Assembly (NCBI GenBank): GCA_003693705.1
Contig: RBZT01000504.1
Span: 1 to 56,333, forward strand
Source: Polymyxa betae
Taxonomy: Eukaryota; Endomyxa; Phytomyxea; Plasmodiophorida; Plasmodiophoridae
Direction: 5' to 3'
Length of the DNA stretch: 56,333 nt
Part shown: positions 1-9,800 of the stretch, in pieces
Position numbering within the stretch: the stretch's first letter is position 1
How the letters are laid out: each line of letters starts with the position of its first letter
Notes under the pieces: model-generated
Told to the model about the DNA's origin: nothing
The model's input: the letters and a program-made list of their open reading frames with translations, nothing else
Database searches by the model: none
Made by a program: the position numbers and the translations under genes

Positions 1-31
1 CCACAACAATTCAGATAAATAAAACGTCCTT

Positions 32-682
32 TCACATCATCGCCGGTCCCGCGGTTGTATTCGATCCCGTCAGATACAGCTGAACGACCTGGCGAACCCG
101 GCCCGGATCCAGTCGCGGTCTTCCTGCCGTAATGCCCTCTGCGTTCTGCTGCTGCGGATACAGCTTGACCTGGGCGCTAACCTGCTCGCAGGCCCGATTG
201 AATGCTTCCAGGCGCCGAGCGAGATCAATGCCCTCGACGTCGTCGCTCGCCTCGTTCAGCAGCGACTGATTCTGCTCGTCAATCTCAGGGATCGGTTTCG
301 CCCGAATCAGCTGGCCCTGGATAGCAAGCAGTCAGCGCTCACTAACGAACGTTGTGGCGCACGGCGGGTCGTACTGGATCGCAGCTGTCCGTGGTCGGGA
401 CGAACACGAAACTCGACGCCAGGTCGCGCTCGACATCGGGTCGCAGCAGCTCTTGGGCGATCGACGAAATCTGGCTGGAGACCAGGTGGAACTGGGACAG
501 GATCCGGGGCCTGTACGAACCGGCAGGATTAGCTGTCGTATGAACGAATAAGAATGGGGTCTTGGGGTCAACCATTGCCAGGCCGCGTGCGGCGCCGCCA
601 GGTTGATCTTGGACAGGGTCGACGACAGCTCTCGGGCGTCGACGCGCAACGCCCGAAGGTACGCCTCCAGCGGGTTCTCCAT
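32..682 (-). CDS. MED8: Mediator complex subunit 8 (MED8)
   Basis: MED8 belongs to the head module of Mediator, which links transcription factors to RNA polymerase II in the nucleus. Three exons fit: 682-573, 510-351 and 316-32, separated by introns of 62 and 34 nt, giving about 184 residues. The start MENPLEAYLRAL resembles the helical MED8 N-terminus. The first join gives AWQW-PRILSQFHLVSSQI, matching the family's W-P-x-V-L-x-x-F-x-x-L-S-x-Q-L segment, and the last exon begins GQLIRAKPIPEIDEQ, matching the RTKP-PE(V/I)-E-x-Q segment. Assignment is from recalled family sequence, not a search. An in-frame start at 778 would add 32 residues; 682 is preferred because the homology begins there. 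The gene runs toward the left window edge and is complete. Confidence 0.83.
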
Positions 683-1089
683 CCGATCAACGGACGGCTT
701 CGGCAACGACTGCGCGCTGGGCTGGTATTCCTCCTGCCTGAGACCGACAATAGAAGCGGGATATGCCTGAATGCGCATTTCATCGCCTTCAACGTAGAAT
801 CGAAAATGTCATGAAAATTTCCTCGCTTTGAATCGTCCAAGACGGAGGTCGATAATGATTCAGAATCAAACTATAATTTAGAGTACCCAGAAATCGTCGA
901 ATTTTCATCGTGAGATGAGCTGTTTTTCTTAAACTTAGAAAAGTTTCATAAGCATAGAAATCAACTGGTTGTGATTGCCAAGCTTAAAGACAATTTCTTC
1001 AGTAATAATGCGAATGAATTCAATTCAGTGGTGCAGACTGTTGGATTCGAGTCCGAAATGCATGAAGGGCCGTGTTAATAGACGTCTGA

Positions 1090-1356
1090 ACTAAGAAGAT
1101 ACAAAGAGCATTAAAGCCAGAAGAATCCAGGTCATCAACTTCTAAGGCAAAGGTCAGGTTTAAAGGCTACAAGAATATGATGCACATCGACCAAACCCTA
1201 TGGTACATTCACCCACCAGTTTTGTTGGAGTGGAGACATCTTAGCAGCTTTCGGCAATGGATGGAGCAGGCCATTGAGCTACAACATGATGCTTTCTATC
1301 TGTATCCAGTTCATGTGCATTCCCATACCTTCGGCGATATGTTGTTTTTCGCATGA
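1090..1356 (+). other. Isolated 88-codon open reading stretch, gene relic or exon
   Basis: After a stop at 1087 the frame stays open for 88 codons to a TGA at 1354. The first ATG is at 1177, which would leave only 59 residues. The translation looks protein-like rather than random, for example HPPVLLEWRHLSSFRQWMEQ, with many aromatic and hydrophobic residues. It has no recognised domain. It could be one exon of an unannotated gene, a pseudogene piece or chance. Confidence 0.2.
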
Positions 1357-1662
1357 TCGATATAAGACGCTGCTACCAGTATTTGTCAGACGAGTTACTC
1401 AGGAATGCTGGTTACACATGACACAGATTTAACAGCAAAGCGCCACAAGCCTGTGGAATCGGTTTAACGAAATGACATTTCCAATTTTTCGTATTTGGAA
1501 GCGAGAGCCGTAATAATACTGTATTAAAAGCTTCTTAGTTAATTGCAACCCAGTTTCGAACGTCTCAGAATGAAGAGGTTGAACTTCAGATTTAGCTCCA
1601 TTTGTCTGGGTGAGTCTTGCGTTTGCAAATCCCACGTTTTAGACCTCGTTGGCTCATGCGAA

Positions 1663-2013
1663 TCTTTCCAGGCTGTTTGTTTTGTTTATTCGGGTTGTTA
1701 CGCCATTAATAGGCGATGAAGGCGACACATTATCCTCTAATGCAGGGGCTGCAAGAAGTAAGAACAGCAACTCGTACTAGTAATCCGGGGCTTCTTCCAC
1801 CTTTGTGACTCGTCTTGCTTCTTGGTGTGAGTGCATCTGCAACTTGCTTTCTCAGCTTGTACTTCATCTTATGACAAATCTATCTTTTAAATGGTAAATT
1901 TGTCGCTTTACCATTCGGCCTCGAAAGATCTACCACCTCAGGCGGTGAAGCGAACAACAAATGTCTTTAACGTGGTTCAAACTCGCGACCCCTGAAGTCT
2001 TTCCAGGCTGTTT
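1663..2013. repeat. 16-nt direct repeat pair
   Basis: The word TCTTTCCAGGCTGTTT occurs at 1663-1678 and again at 1998-2013, both on the plus strand in otherwise featureless sequence. It may be a remnant of a dispersed repeat or chance. Nothing else flanking the two copies matches clearly. Confidence 0.35.
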
Positions 2014-3119
2014 ACATTCCAGCCTGGACTTGCGCTGCGCCATAGGCCAGCCAATACAAGAGTGGCGATTCTTGAAGGCGATGCAGTATATACCATGTGA
2101 CAGGGATCTGAAATTTGTTATCGTCGATACGAGTTTGAATAACTCCAAAACGTCATAGTTGGAGTTATCATGGCGGGAAAGTTTCGAAAATAAAAGAGCT
2201 ATTTGGGAACCTGATTCTGCAAGATTGTAAACTGCGGTAGTCCCTCAAATCCGGTGAATTCGGGAAATGTGATAATCGTGGCTTTATTGAAACCGAGAGG
2301 GCTTGCTGGTTTGGTTATGATGGTTTTCAGTAGATTGCAGTTCACCAATTTGGGCCTGTACCTTTACCGCCACCGTAGTCGCCCAACTTATAGGGATCAT
2401 CGTCGCCGTTATCGTCGTCGTCATCATCGCCTTCCATATAGAGCTGGTGCTTGGGCAGTTGTTGTCCTTAAGTGGTGGCCTGAGCGACAGAACGGAATCG
2501 GGCGCTGAGCGATAAGGCCTCTGCTAAGCTGTGGCCCCCAGGACCCCAACCGCCCCAATCATCACCATCGTCCAGAGCGACATATCAGCCTTGTAGATGT
2601 TCTTGATCTCGATAAATTTCAAAATGACGAATGACGGAATGGGAACAGAAGGAGCCAAGCCGAGAAGCAGTTCACTGCACCTACCACTACCGGTGTACTG
2701 TACCTCCGCACTTCGGAAATTGCCGCGACCCTAATACAGGGCGAGTCGCTCTAATGAAGCTGCGCCTCTCTAAGAGTGGCCGCACCGTTTGCTTGTCTTC
2801 ACGTTCTTTGTATTGTCCGGTGAGCACTCTTGGCTGACTTCGCTCTTGCTACCATCATGGACATTGCAACTGTTGCTCAGGTCCGCTCCCTGCCGCCATC
2901 CTGGCTGTGAAAACGTAATTTCCTCTGATCACTAGTTAAGACGAGATGTAGAAATCCATCAGCCTCCGTGGCAAATTCCGTGCCATTATTGCGAGAAGGC
3001 TTCGACCAGGAATGTCTTAAACATCATGCGGAGTCGATCCTTTCTGAAGCAAGCACTGCTTCAAGTAAAAACAGAAGAGAAGGCGCCATCACTGGGTTGC
3101 ACGGGTTAGGGTTTTATCA

Positions 3120-3250
3120 TACTAAGTGGGGGAAGGGCGGCGCCGGGGCCGATCACGACGGCTGCTTGGCGTGGCGAAACCGCGCCATACGATGGGACGG
3201 CGCCGTCGGCCGAAGCCGACAACAGCACGGCGCGGCGATGACGGAAGTCA
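3120..3250. other. GC-rich island with a perfect hairpin
   Basis: About 130 bases of strongly GC-rich sequence sit inside an AT-rich gap. Within it GTCGGC (3205-3210), a CGAA loop and GCCGAC (3215-3220) form a perfect 6-bp hairpin. No convincing ORF with family similarity was seen. It could be a structured RNA, a CpG-type promoter element or an inserted fragment. Confidence 0.3.
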
Positions 3251-3916
3251 GGACAAGCTTTTAGGTGGAGCCCTTGCCTTAGGGCATTTGGGTAGGGTTA
3301 GGACTAGATTTTGGGACTAAAAGAGTCGATTCCTGTCATTAGGGAGAAATAATATATTTTTAAAATACTGTAAGAATTTTTTTAAACCTCTTTGTTTGGT
3401 ACTCCGTAAATCTTACCGAAGTAAAAAAACGTTTGGCATTTTCATGCTTTAACGCATTCTACTCACTGGTCGTTCCGTTTGATGGTGCCGGAAAATATGT
3501 TACAGTACTACAGTATACGGTTTTCCAAAGGAAATTTCAAGTACATTCGGCAGCACCTCGGCCTTAGAGATCGATTTGACATTGGTGCCGAATTTTTGTT
3601 ACGGGTTGGATCAGAAACCCGAAAATAAAAAAATACAAATGAGAACAGTCGAGGGCGGTCCTGGTATGCATGTGCTTGCTCGTTGCGATACAATTTTTAC
3701 GTCACTGACCTCATTGTCAATGTGATTCCTTTCGATTCCACCTCTGTTGTAAGCAACGAAGGCGAAGCTTGGTCGTCAGGAGGTCCCTTCGTCAAACGTC
3801 CAAGACCGCAACGATGCTACTTGCGCAGTTCCATTTTGGCGCCAAAACGCCCACCTTCATTGCTGCTCGAGTTTAGCATAATCAAATTGTTTTCGTGAGG
3901 GACGACATCGACAACA

Positions 3917-4615
3917 ATGTTCCTGGAGCTTCTGGTACGTCCTCAGAAATCAATCGGCCTAACTCTAAACCCCTCCTAGATCGGACCGATGTTCTCTGGT
4001 AAATCCAGTTTGCTCCAAGCTCGCCTGCGCCGCTATCAAACCTTAAAATGGAACACATTGGTTCTCACTAGCAGCCTGGACAAGCGTTATGTGTCTCAAA
4101 ACGAGGATAACGCCGCTGTCGTCACCCACGATGGCCAATCGGTGCCAGCGACTGCCGTCCTCGAACTCTTGCCAGTTCTCAAGTCGAAATTGTATAAAAA
4201 ATCTCAAGCTATTCTTCTAGAAGAAGCTCAGTTTTTTGATGACCTGCTCGAATTCGTGCTTCATGCTGTGGAAATCGACGGGAAAGACGTTGTTGTAGTC
4301 GGTATGTAAAGGTTTTTCTTTCAGCAGCTTATTCAGCTTTAATCAAATTGATTAGGTCTGGACGGTGACAGAAATCGATGCAACTTCGGGCGCGTCTTAG
4401 ACCTAATCCCATATGCTGATTGCTTAACCAAGCTAACCGCGTTGTGCTCAAGATGTTGTGATGGAACACCGGGACTATTCAGCTGCCTGGTCGTCGACGA
4501 CAGCAGCGATCGCGAGTACGGGCAGATTCGGGTCGGAGGTTCGGATTCCTATGAGCCCATGTGCCGGAGACACTATCTTGAGCAGCGCAGGAAGCTTGAT
4601 CCAGTCGTCGCTTAA
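3917..4615 (+). CDS. TK1: Thymidine kinase (TK1-type)
   Basis: Phosphorylates thymidine to dTMP with ATP (pyrimidine salvage, cytosol). Exons 3917-3934, 3980-4301 and 4356-4615 give 199 residues, in the usual TK1 size range; introns are 45 and 54 nt. The P-loop is IGPMFSGKSS, directly after the first splice. The Walker B/catalytic region is LLEEAQFFDD (family: DEGQFF), so the usual acidic-glutamate pair is EE here. The third exon carries LDGD, then NFG..LDLIPYAD, and a zinc site made of CSRC plus CRRH; the last ligand is His rather than the Cys of the human enzyme. The first exon encodes only six residues, so its start depends on the join. CAPZB follows on the same strand about 400 bp downstream. 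Confidence 0.94.
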
Positions 4616-4914
4616 GCACGCCCCTTGTATATATTCCAACCTTCTTTGTACATGACCCAGAGCGTCTCCATCCAGCTTAAGAATGTAAAGAAAAAGAATA
4701 ATGAACTAATGTCTGAATATATTGGTATGAAAGCAAGTCGAAAGTTGCCACTTGGTAACATTTCCCATCTCGACGCAACATTCAAATGGTGCATCTCACT
4801 TGGTGAACGACTGGATCCATGTTGTCTAAAACTGACCCTGGCGCCCCGCTTGCTTGTGACATTATTCACTCGGAAAGCCACAGCACCTAAGAGCGATGTC
4901 CAGTCCATCAGCAT
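4612..4914 (-). CDS. Possible small membrane protein
   Basis: This minus-strand frame is open for 100 codons and starts 114 bp from the divergent CAPZB start, so a shared promoter is possible. It contains two candidate introns of usual size (about 45 and 49 nt, beginning GTGAAT and GTGAGA). Spliced, it would give about 70 residues ending in a hydrophobic segment, SDISSLFFFFTFLSWMETLW, followed by a basic tail; unspliced it also ends there. The stop overlaps the last bases of the thymidine kinase gene. No family recognised. A competing plus-strand ORF (4625-4954) covers the same DNA, so either or both may be spurious. Confidence 0.3.
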   Translation of the reverse strand: MLMDWTSLLGAVAFRVNNVTSKRGARVSFRQHGSSRSPSEMHHLNVASRWEMLPSGNFRLAFIPIYSDISSLFFFFTFLSWMETLWVMYKEGWNIYKGRA

Positions 4915-5027
4915 CGACGAAGTCGTTGGTGACTGCGCGATTCATGTTACGTAGAGGCCCCTTCAGTTACTGACAGTCTACTGCGCCTTTACGAAAGTGG
5001 TCGACTGCCTATTCGACATTTGGGCTC

Positions 5028-6003
5028 ATGGCTGACGACCAGCTGAAATCGGCCCTGAACCTGATGCGGCGCATGCCGCCCTCCAAGACTGAGACCAGCC
5101 TGTCGGGTCTGATCAACTTGGTCCCTGACCTGACCGATGAGCTTCTGCAGCGGGTTGATCAACCGTTAAAAATCGCAATTGATTCTGTGGCCGGCCGAAA
5201 ATTCGTTATCTGTGATTATAACCGTGATGGAGATTCATATCGGTTTGCACATATCAGATTTTGAAAAGTCGGAAAGCTTATGACTTGCAGGTCGCCATGG
5301 TCCAACAAATATTTCCCTCCCATTGAGGATGGATTTACTCCAACTGAACCATTACGCGAGCTGGAGGTTCAATGTAATGCTATATTCGATCAGTATCGAC
5401 ACATGTGATGTTTTCTGCATGATGCATAGTGCCTTGGCTAATAAGGTATTATAGGTATTTTGAAGGAGGCATATCTTCGGTTTATTTATGGGATATCGAT
5501 GAAAACAGCTTTGCCGGCTGTTTCCTGATTCAGAAAGACGTGGAAAACGTCAAAGGATTGAAGAGCGGTACTTGGAACTCCATCCACGTTGTGGAAGCGA
5601 GAGACCGCAAGAATGGAATGTTCGAGTATCGGCTTACCACCACTGTTATTGTATCAATGGAGGTACAGAATAACAGTGTTGGCAATGTTGATCTATCTGG
5701 AAACATGACCATGCAAGATGCCAAGGCTAGTTTTCAATGTCTTTCGCAGAGTTCCCTTCTGATACGTTTTTGTAGGTGCTCGCATTAAATGCTGACAACA
5801 CTCATATATCCAATATGGGAAAAATGATTGAAGACATCGAGCTACGAATCAGAAACTCGATCGAGGGCGTTTACATCCAGAAGACCAGGGAAGTCTATAA
5901 CGGTATTCGCAACAACGGCGCCCATCCGAAACAGCTGTCTTCGTTCACCGAAGACCTCAAGGACGCTGTCGTCAAGCACGGTAGCACCAAATCTGATGTT
6001 TGA
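5028..6003 (+). CDS. CAPZB: F-actin-capping protein subunit beta (CapZ beta)
   Basis: Forms a heterodimer with the alpha subunit, caps barbed ends of actin filaments and is also part of dynactin. Exons 5028-5242, 5291-5404, 5455-5725 and 5776-6003 encode 275 residues, matching the family length (about 272-277). Diagnostic stretches are [52 protein letters not shown] and, near the C-terminus, [16 protein letters not shown]. The third intron (5726-5775) can only be removed in frame if it starts with GC rather than GT; it ends TAG and is 50 nt like its neighbours. Actin capping also implies conventional actin filaments in this organism. Confidence 0.97.
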
Positions 6004-6246
6004 CCCTCAGTCTTCAATAAATTTCCACTTAATTGTCACTCGGGGTTCAAGATATCATTGGAGATTGTGAGAAAGCGACACGCCTCCTAGTCGACTAGCT
6101 CCTATTCGGATCACCGACTGTGCAATGTTACCCTGCAGCAGTGTCAATGGAGGGGCTGCAGCTAGCGATAGCCCTAGGGCGGAGGATCCCCATCATCGTC
6201 TCTTATCACTCCTGATATCTCTCGCCTCAACATTGCTGATTTCGGG

Positions 6247-6462
6247 ATGATCGATGCCCTGAGGGCGCCCCAGCTTATCCCCGTGAAAGCCCCCGACCAG
6301 GTCCAGATCCCCGAATTCAGTTTGCCTCCAAGCCAAGACCAGAGCCATCGTCAATACATTAGGCAATTCAGTCTTCGCAAGGAATCAAGTTCTGTCACTG
6401 TCCTAGCCGATCAACAAGAATCAACTGTCCAAGCGAGACGAACGTCTAAAGCCAAACCTTAA
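6247..6462 (+). CDS. Possible last exon of a small unknown gene
   Basis: The frame is open from about 6179, just after a plausible acceptor (CCCTAG, 6174-6179), to the stop at 6462. It reads as a Pro/Gln/Ser-rich, charged protein (for example SLPPSQDQSHRQYIRQFSLR) with no domain. The first ATG is at 6247. If it is a 3' exon, the upstream exon would lie in 6050-6130, but no convincing one was found. It sits between CAPZB and XRN1 on the same strand. It could equally be 3' untranslated sequence of CAPZB. Confidence 0.25.
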   Translation: MIDALRAPQLIPVKAPDQVQIPEFSLPPSQDQSHRQYIRQFSLRKESSSVTVLADQQESTVQARRTSKAKP

Positions 6463-6852
6463 CCGATATAATACTCAATGCAAACAGTGACTGTATATAT
6501 AATAACTATAATGTAAAATTAGCATAAATTTTTAGAGAAATTTCCAAGATTAAAGAATAATTCGCAAAATTGGAAGATGATTTTTTTGTCCGTCAACTAA
6601 ATCAAAGACCTTAACAACTTGTCAAGAAACCGTCTTGTCGAACCCTTGAACTTCCCTGATTTACCTGATTATAAGCCTTTGGACGCCAAGGTAAGCAACT
6701 TGCTGAATCGATGCGATGACAGTGGTCGGTAGTGTGCGGTCTGCTCTGTAATGGGGTATGCTATGAAACATAGATACTCCTTGCTATTCACCGACCGCCA
6801 TTCACTGCTAGCCTTTTGTCTTCTCCGTTCAGAAGCTGAACGTTCTTTTCAG
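6463..6852. other. Intergenic, upstream of XRN1
   Basis: AT-rich spacer with short T and A runs. No ORF or RNA gene is supported. It should contain the XRN1 promoter, but no defined element was recognised. Confidence 0.5.
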
Positions 6853-9800
6853 ATGGGTGTACCGAAATACTACAGATGGCTAAGCGAGCGATATCCTTTG
6901 ATTAACCAAGCGATCTATGACGCTATCCGACCAGAATTTGGTCAGCGACGCTGTAAATGGCTTAACCGCAACTGATAGGCAAGCTTGCTGTAGATTGCAT
7001 GTATTTGGATATGAATGGCATTATTCATGCTGCTACACATGGCCCTAGCGTGGATATTACCAAACCTCTGCCTGATGGTACCCTCAAACGGCTTCGCTTA
7101 TTGAAGTAATTGTGCTAATGGTTTCTCTTAGATGCTGCAATGGCATGTGTATTCCATTATATCGACAAAGTCGTTCGACTTGGCAGGCCCAACAGGTTGC
7201 TGTACATGTGCCTGGATGGTGTTGCGCCCAGGGCTAAAATGAACCAACAGCGCCAAAGACGGTTTCGGTCAGCGCATGACAGTGCTAAAGTCGATAAGTC
7301 TCACAAAGAATTACCAAATTACTTATTGAAAGTTTAGGTCAGAGAAATGGCCATTGCACAGGGCGAGCTGAGCCCTGACGTCACATTGTTTGATTCCAAC
7401 TGCATCACACCTGGAACGACATTCATGGCTAAGGTTTAACGCCGTTCGCCAAATCGACATCAACAGTGCTGAATGGCAGTAGCTGACAGAACATCTGAAA
7501 TTTTTCATTCGTAAGAAGATCGAGGAGGATCCACTCTGGCGCCAATTTACGGTCCTGTTTTCTGGTCACGAAGTAGGCGTTTGAGGTACCTTTGCTTGAA
7601 ACAGGTTGGTTCAGTTTTTCCAGGTTCCAGGCGAAGCTGAACACAAAATCATGCGGTATATCCGAACGATGAAAGGGCAACAAGGTTACGATCCGAATAC
7701 GCGCCATCTTTTATACGGTCTCGATGCCGATTTAATCTTCTTGTCGTTGGCTACGCACGAACCTCATTTCGCCCTTCTTCGAGAAGAGATTGTGTTTGGG
7801 AACCCGAAGTACAGCGCTACATATTTTTTTTAAATTCTGCTAATTTGCCTTGAAGAAAGAACGAAGTCAGGAAGCCTACTTCGAAGCACGATGAATTTCA
7901 ATTGCTTCATATCTCAATCTTAAGAGATTGTATCGAACATGTCAGTGTACTGTAATCATGCCGTGTGTGAACTCATCAAAAATTCAGGAGTTTCGCTCGG
8001 TTAGCATCCCTTTTGGATTCGATCTGGAACGCCTCATTGACGACTGGATCTTCATTTCGTTTTTCATCGGGAATGATTTCATACCACATTTGCCCTCCAT
8101 GGATATCCATCATGGAACCTTAGATAAACTGATCGCTGTCTATAAATCCCTTCTTCCAAGATTCGACGGTATGCTTTCATTCATGTGTTTCATTCTAGTT
8201 GTTTTGTAACCAGTCCTGTTTTATGTTTATACTTAACTGATTCGTTAGGCTACATGACCGATTCTGGCAAGATTGATCTGAAGAAGCTCGAAGTCATGTT
8301 CCATCGGTTATCCGAGTTCGAACTCGAAATTTTAGAAATGCAAAAACGGGATATGGAATATCTGGAAAGCAAGCGGAATCGGTCATTTCAAAGTAAGGTC
8401 GAGAGGTTGCCGGTTGGTCCCGATGTTTCCGTCGAAACCGACGGAGTTAACGAAGCTCCCAGAGATAACGATGAGGAAAGCGAATCAGACATTGAAGATC
8501 TAGATTTGGTAGTTCATTCTTTTGTAACGGTAATTTGCTGTTAAATCTAATTTTCAAAGGCTGTCCGCGATTTGGAAATTGAGGAAGAAGACCTGAAAGC
8601 TACCTACTACAATGAGAAATGGTATGGGTTGATGGATAACCCGCAAGAGCTCGACAATCTGTGCAGATCTTATTTAGAAGGTGAAATACTTGCTGTTTTT
8701 TGCTTTTTTGCGTTTGCTTCTGGCATCGCTTTTTGTTTCATGTTTTTTCCGTCTTTCTGCAAGTTATTCCTGTGAATTAATTCTGTGTCAGGCCTTTGTT
8801 GGGTGCTGCTATATTACTATCAAGGAGTTCCATCCTGGGGATGGTTCTATCCCTATTTCTACGCCCCATTGGCATCCTCAATGCGAAACCTCTCACGATA
8901 TCAGGTCGAATTTACGCTCGGCGACCCTTTCCTACCGTTCGAGCAGTTGCTGGGTGTTCTGCCGCCTGCGTCAGCTCCTTTGATACCGAAGGCGGTCGCC
9001 AATCTGATGACCGACCCGCGGTCTCCTATCATCGACTTCTACCCGACCACATTCGCTGTGGACATGAATGGAAAAAAGTTGAAAGTTTACTTGCATTTCG
9101 GGCTCTGGTTTGACGATTATCATTTCTCAGGAACGAATGGGAGGGAATTGCTTTGATTCCGTTCGTCGAAGAGCAACGTTTAGTCGCTGCGATTCGTTCG
9201 TTGCCAAAATCGGTATTCTCTAAAACAGAACGATTACGAAACCGTCACGGCGACGAGCTCACTTTCAAGTAAGCTATGTCGACTGCATGTCAAAGAGCAC
9301 CGTCTCTTAACGATTTCCAGGTACGACCTGAAAACAGTCGAGCCTGTCAGATCATCGATTCCGGAGATTTTCTCGTCCTTGGATGCCAGGTGAGACCACT
9401 CAAACGAATGCCTGTAATGATCGTGTCTAATTGCTGTTTCGTTCAAAGTCATTGTCGGGTAGAAAAATTCGAGCTGCCTCCTACCGGCAATGTGCCGTTC
9501 CGAACCCATTTATGTAAAGGCGTTCAACTACCAGCTCCCAGTTTCCCCTGCTTGAACTTGCTTAACATTACAATGGCACTAGCTCCAGCTGTAGGCGAGA
9601 ATTTTCAGTATTCGGATCTGCTTAGCTCAGGTGTTGTTCAGAATGTCAATGTGTTCGGACGTGGTAGCAAGCGGGAGTCGCTCGTCGCTACGATCGTGGC
9701 GGATCCGGCAGTATCGCTGCTGGATTATGCTCGCGGGCTGATTGGAAAACAATGCATTGTCGAGTACGTTTTCATTAACGGGCTGCTCAGCGGACTCATT

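Larger units (their letters stand above)
683..3916. other. Gene-poor stretch upstream of thymidine kinase
   Basis: No gene was recognised in these 3.2 kb. Most is AT-rich with only short, unconvincing ORFs. It contains one 88-codon open stretch (1090-1356), a GC-rich island (3120-3250), a 16-nt direct repeat (1663-1678 and 1998-2013) and two TTAGGG-like words near 3105 and 3293. Promoters for MED8 (leftward) and thymidine kinase (rightward) should lie at its two ends, but no specific site could be identified. Confidence 0.6.

Noticed and set aside
1960-2000. tRNA-like T-arm (CGTGGTTCAAACTCGCG)
   Set aside because: No matching acceptor stem or D-arm upstream at the required spacing; rejected as a tRNA gene.
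2254-2508. 84-codon ORF with an Arg/His-rich stretch
   Set aside because: The stretch comes from a simple CGN/CAT-rich repeat (CATCGTCGCC...); no other support for coding.
3100-3300. TTAGGG-like words suggesting an interstitial telomere
   Set aside because: Only isolated copies, not a tandem array.
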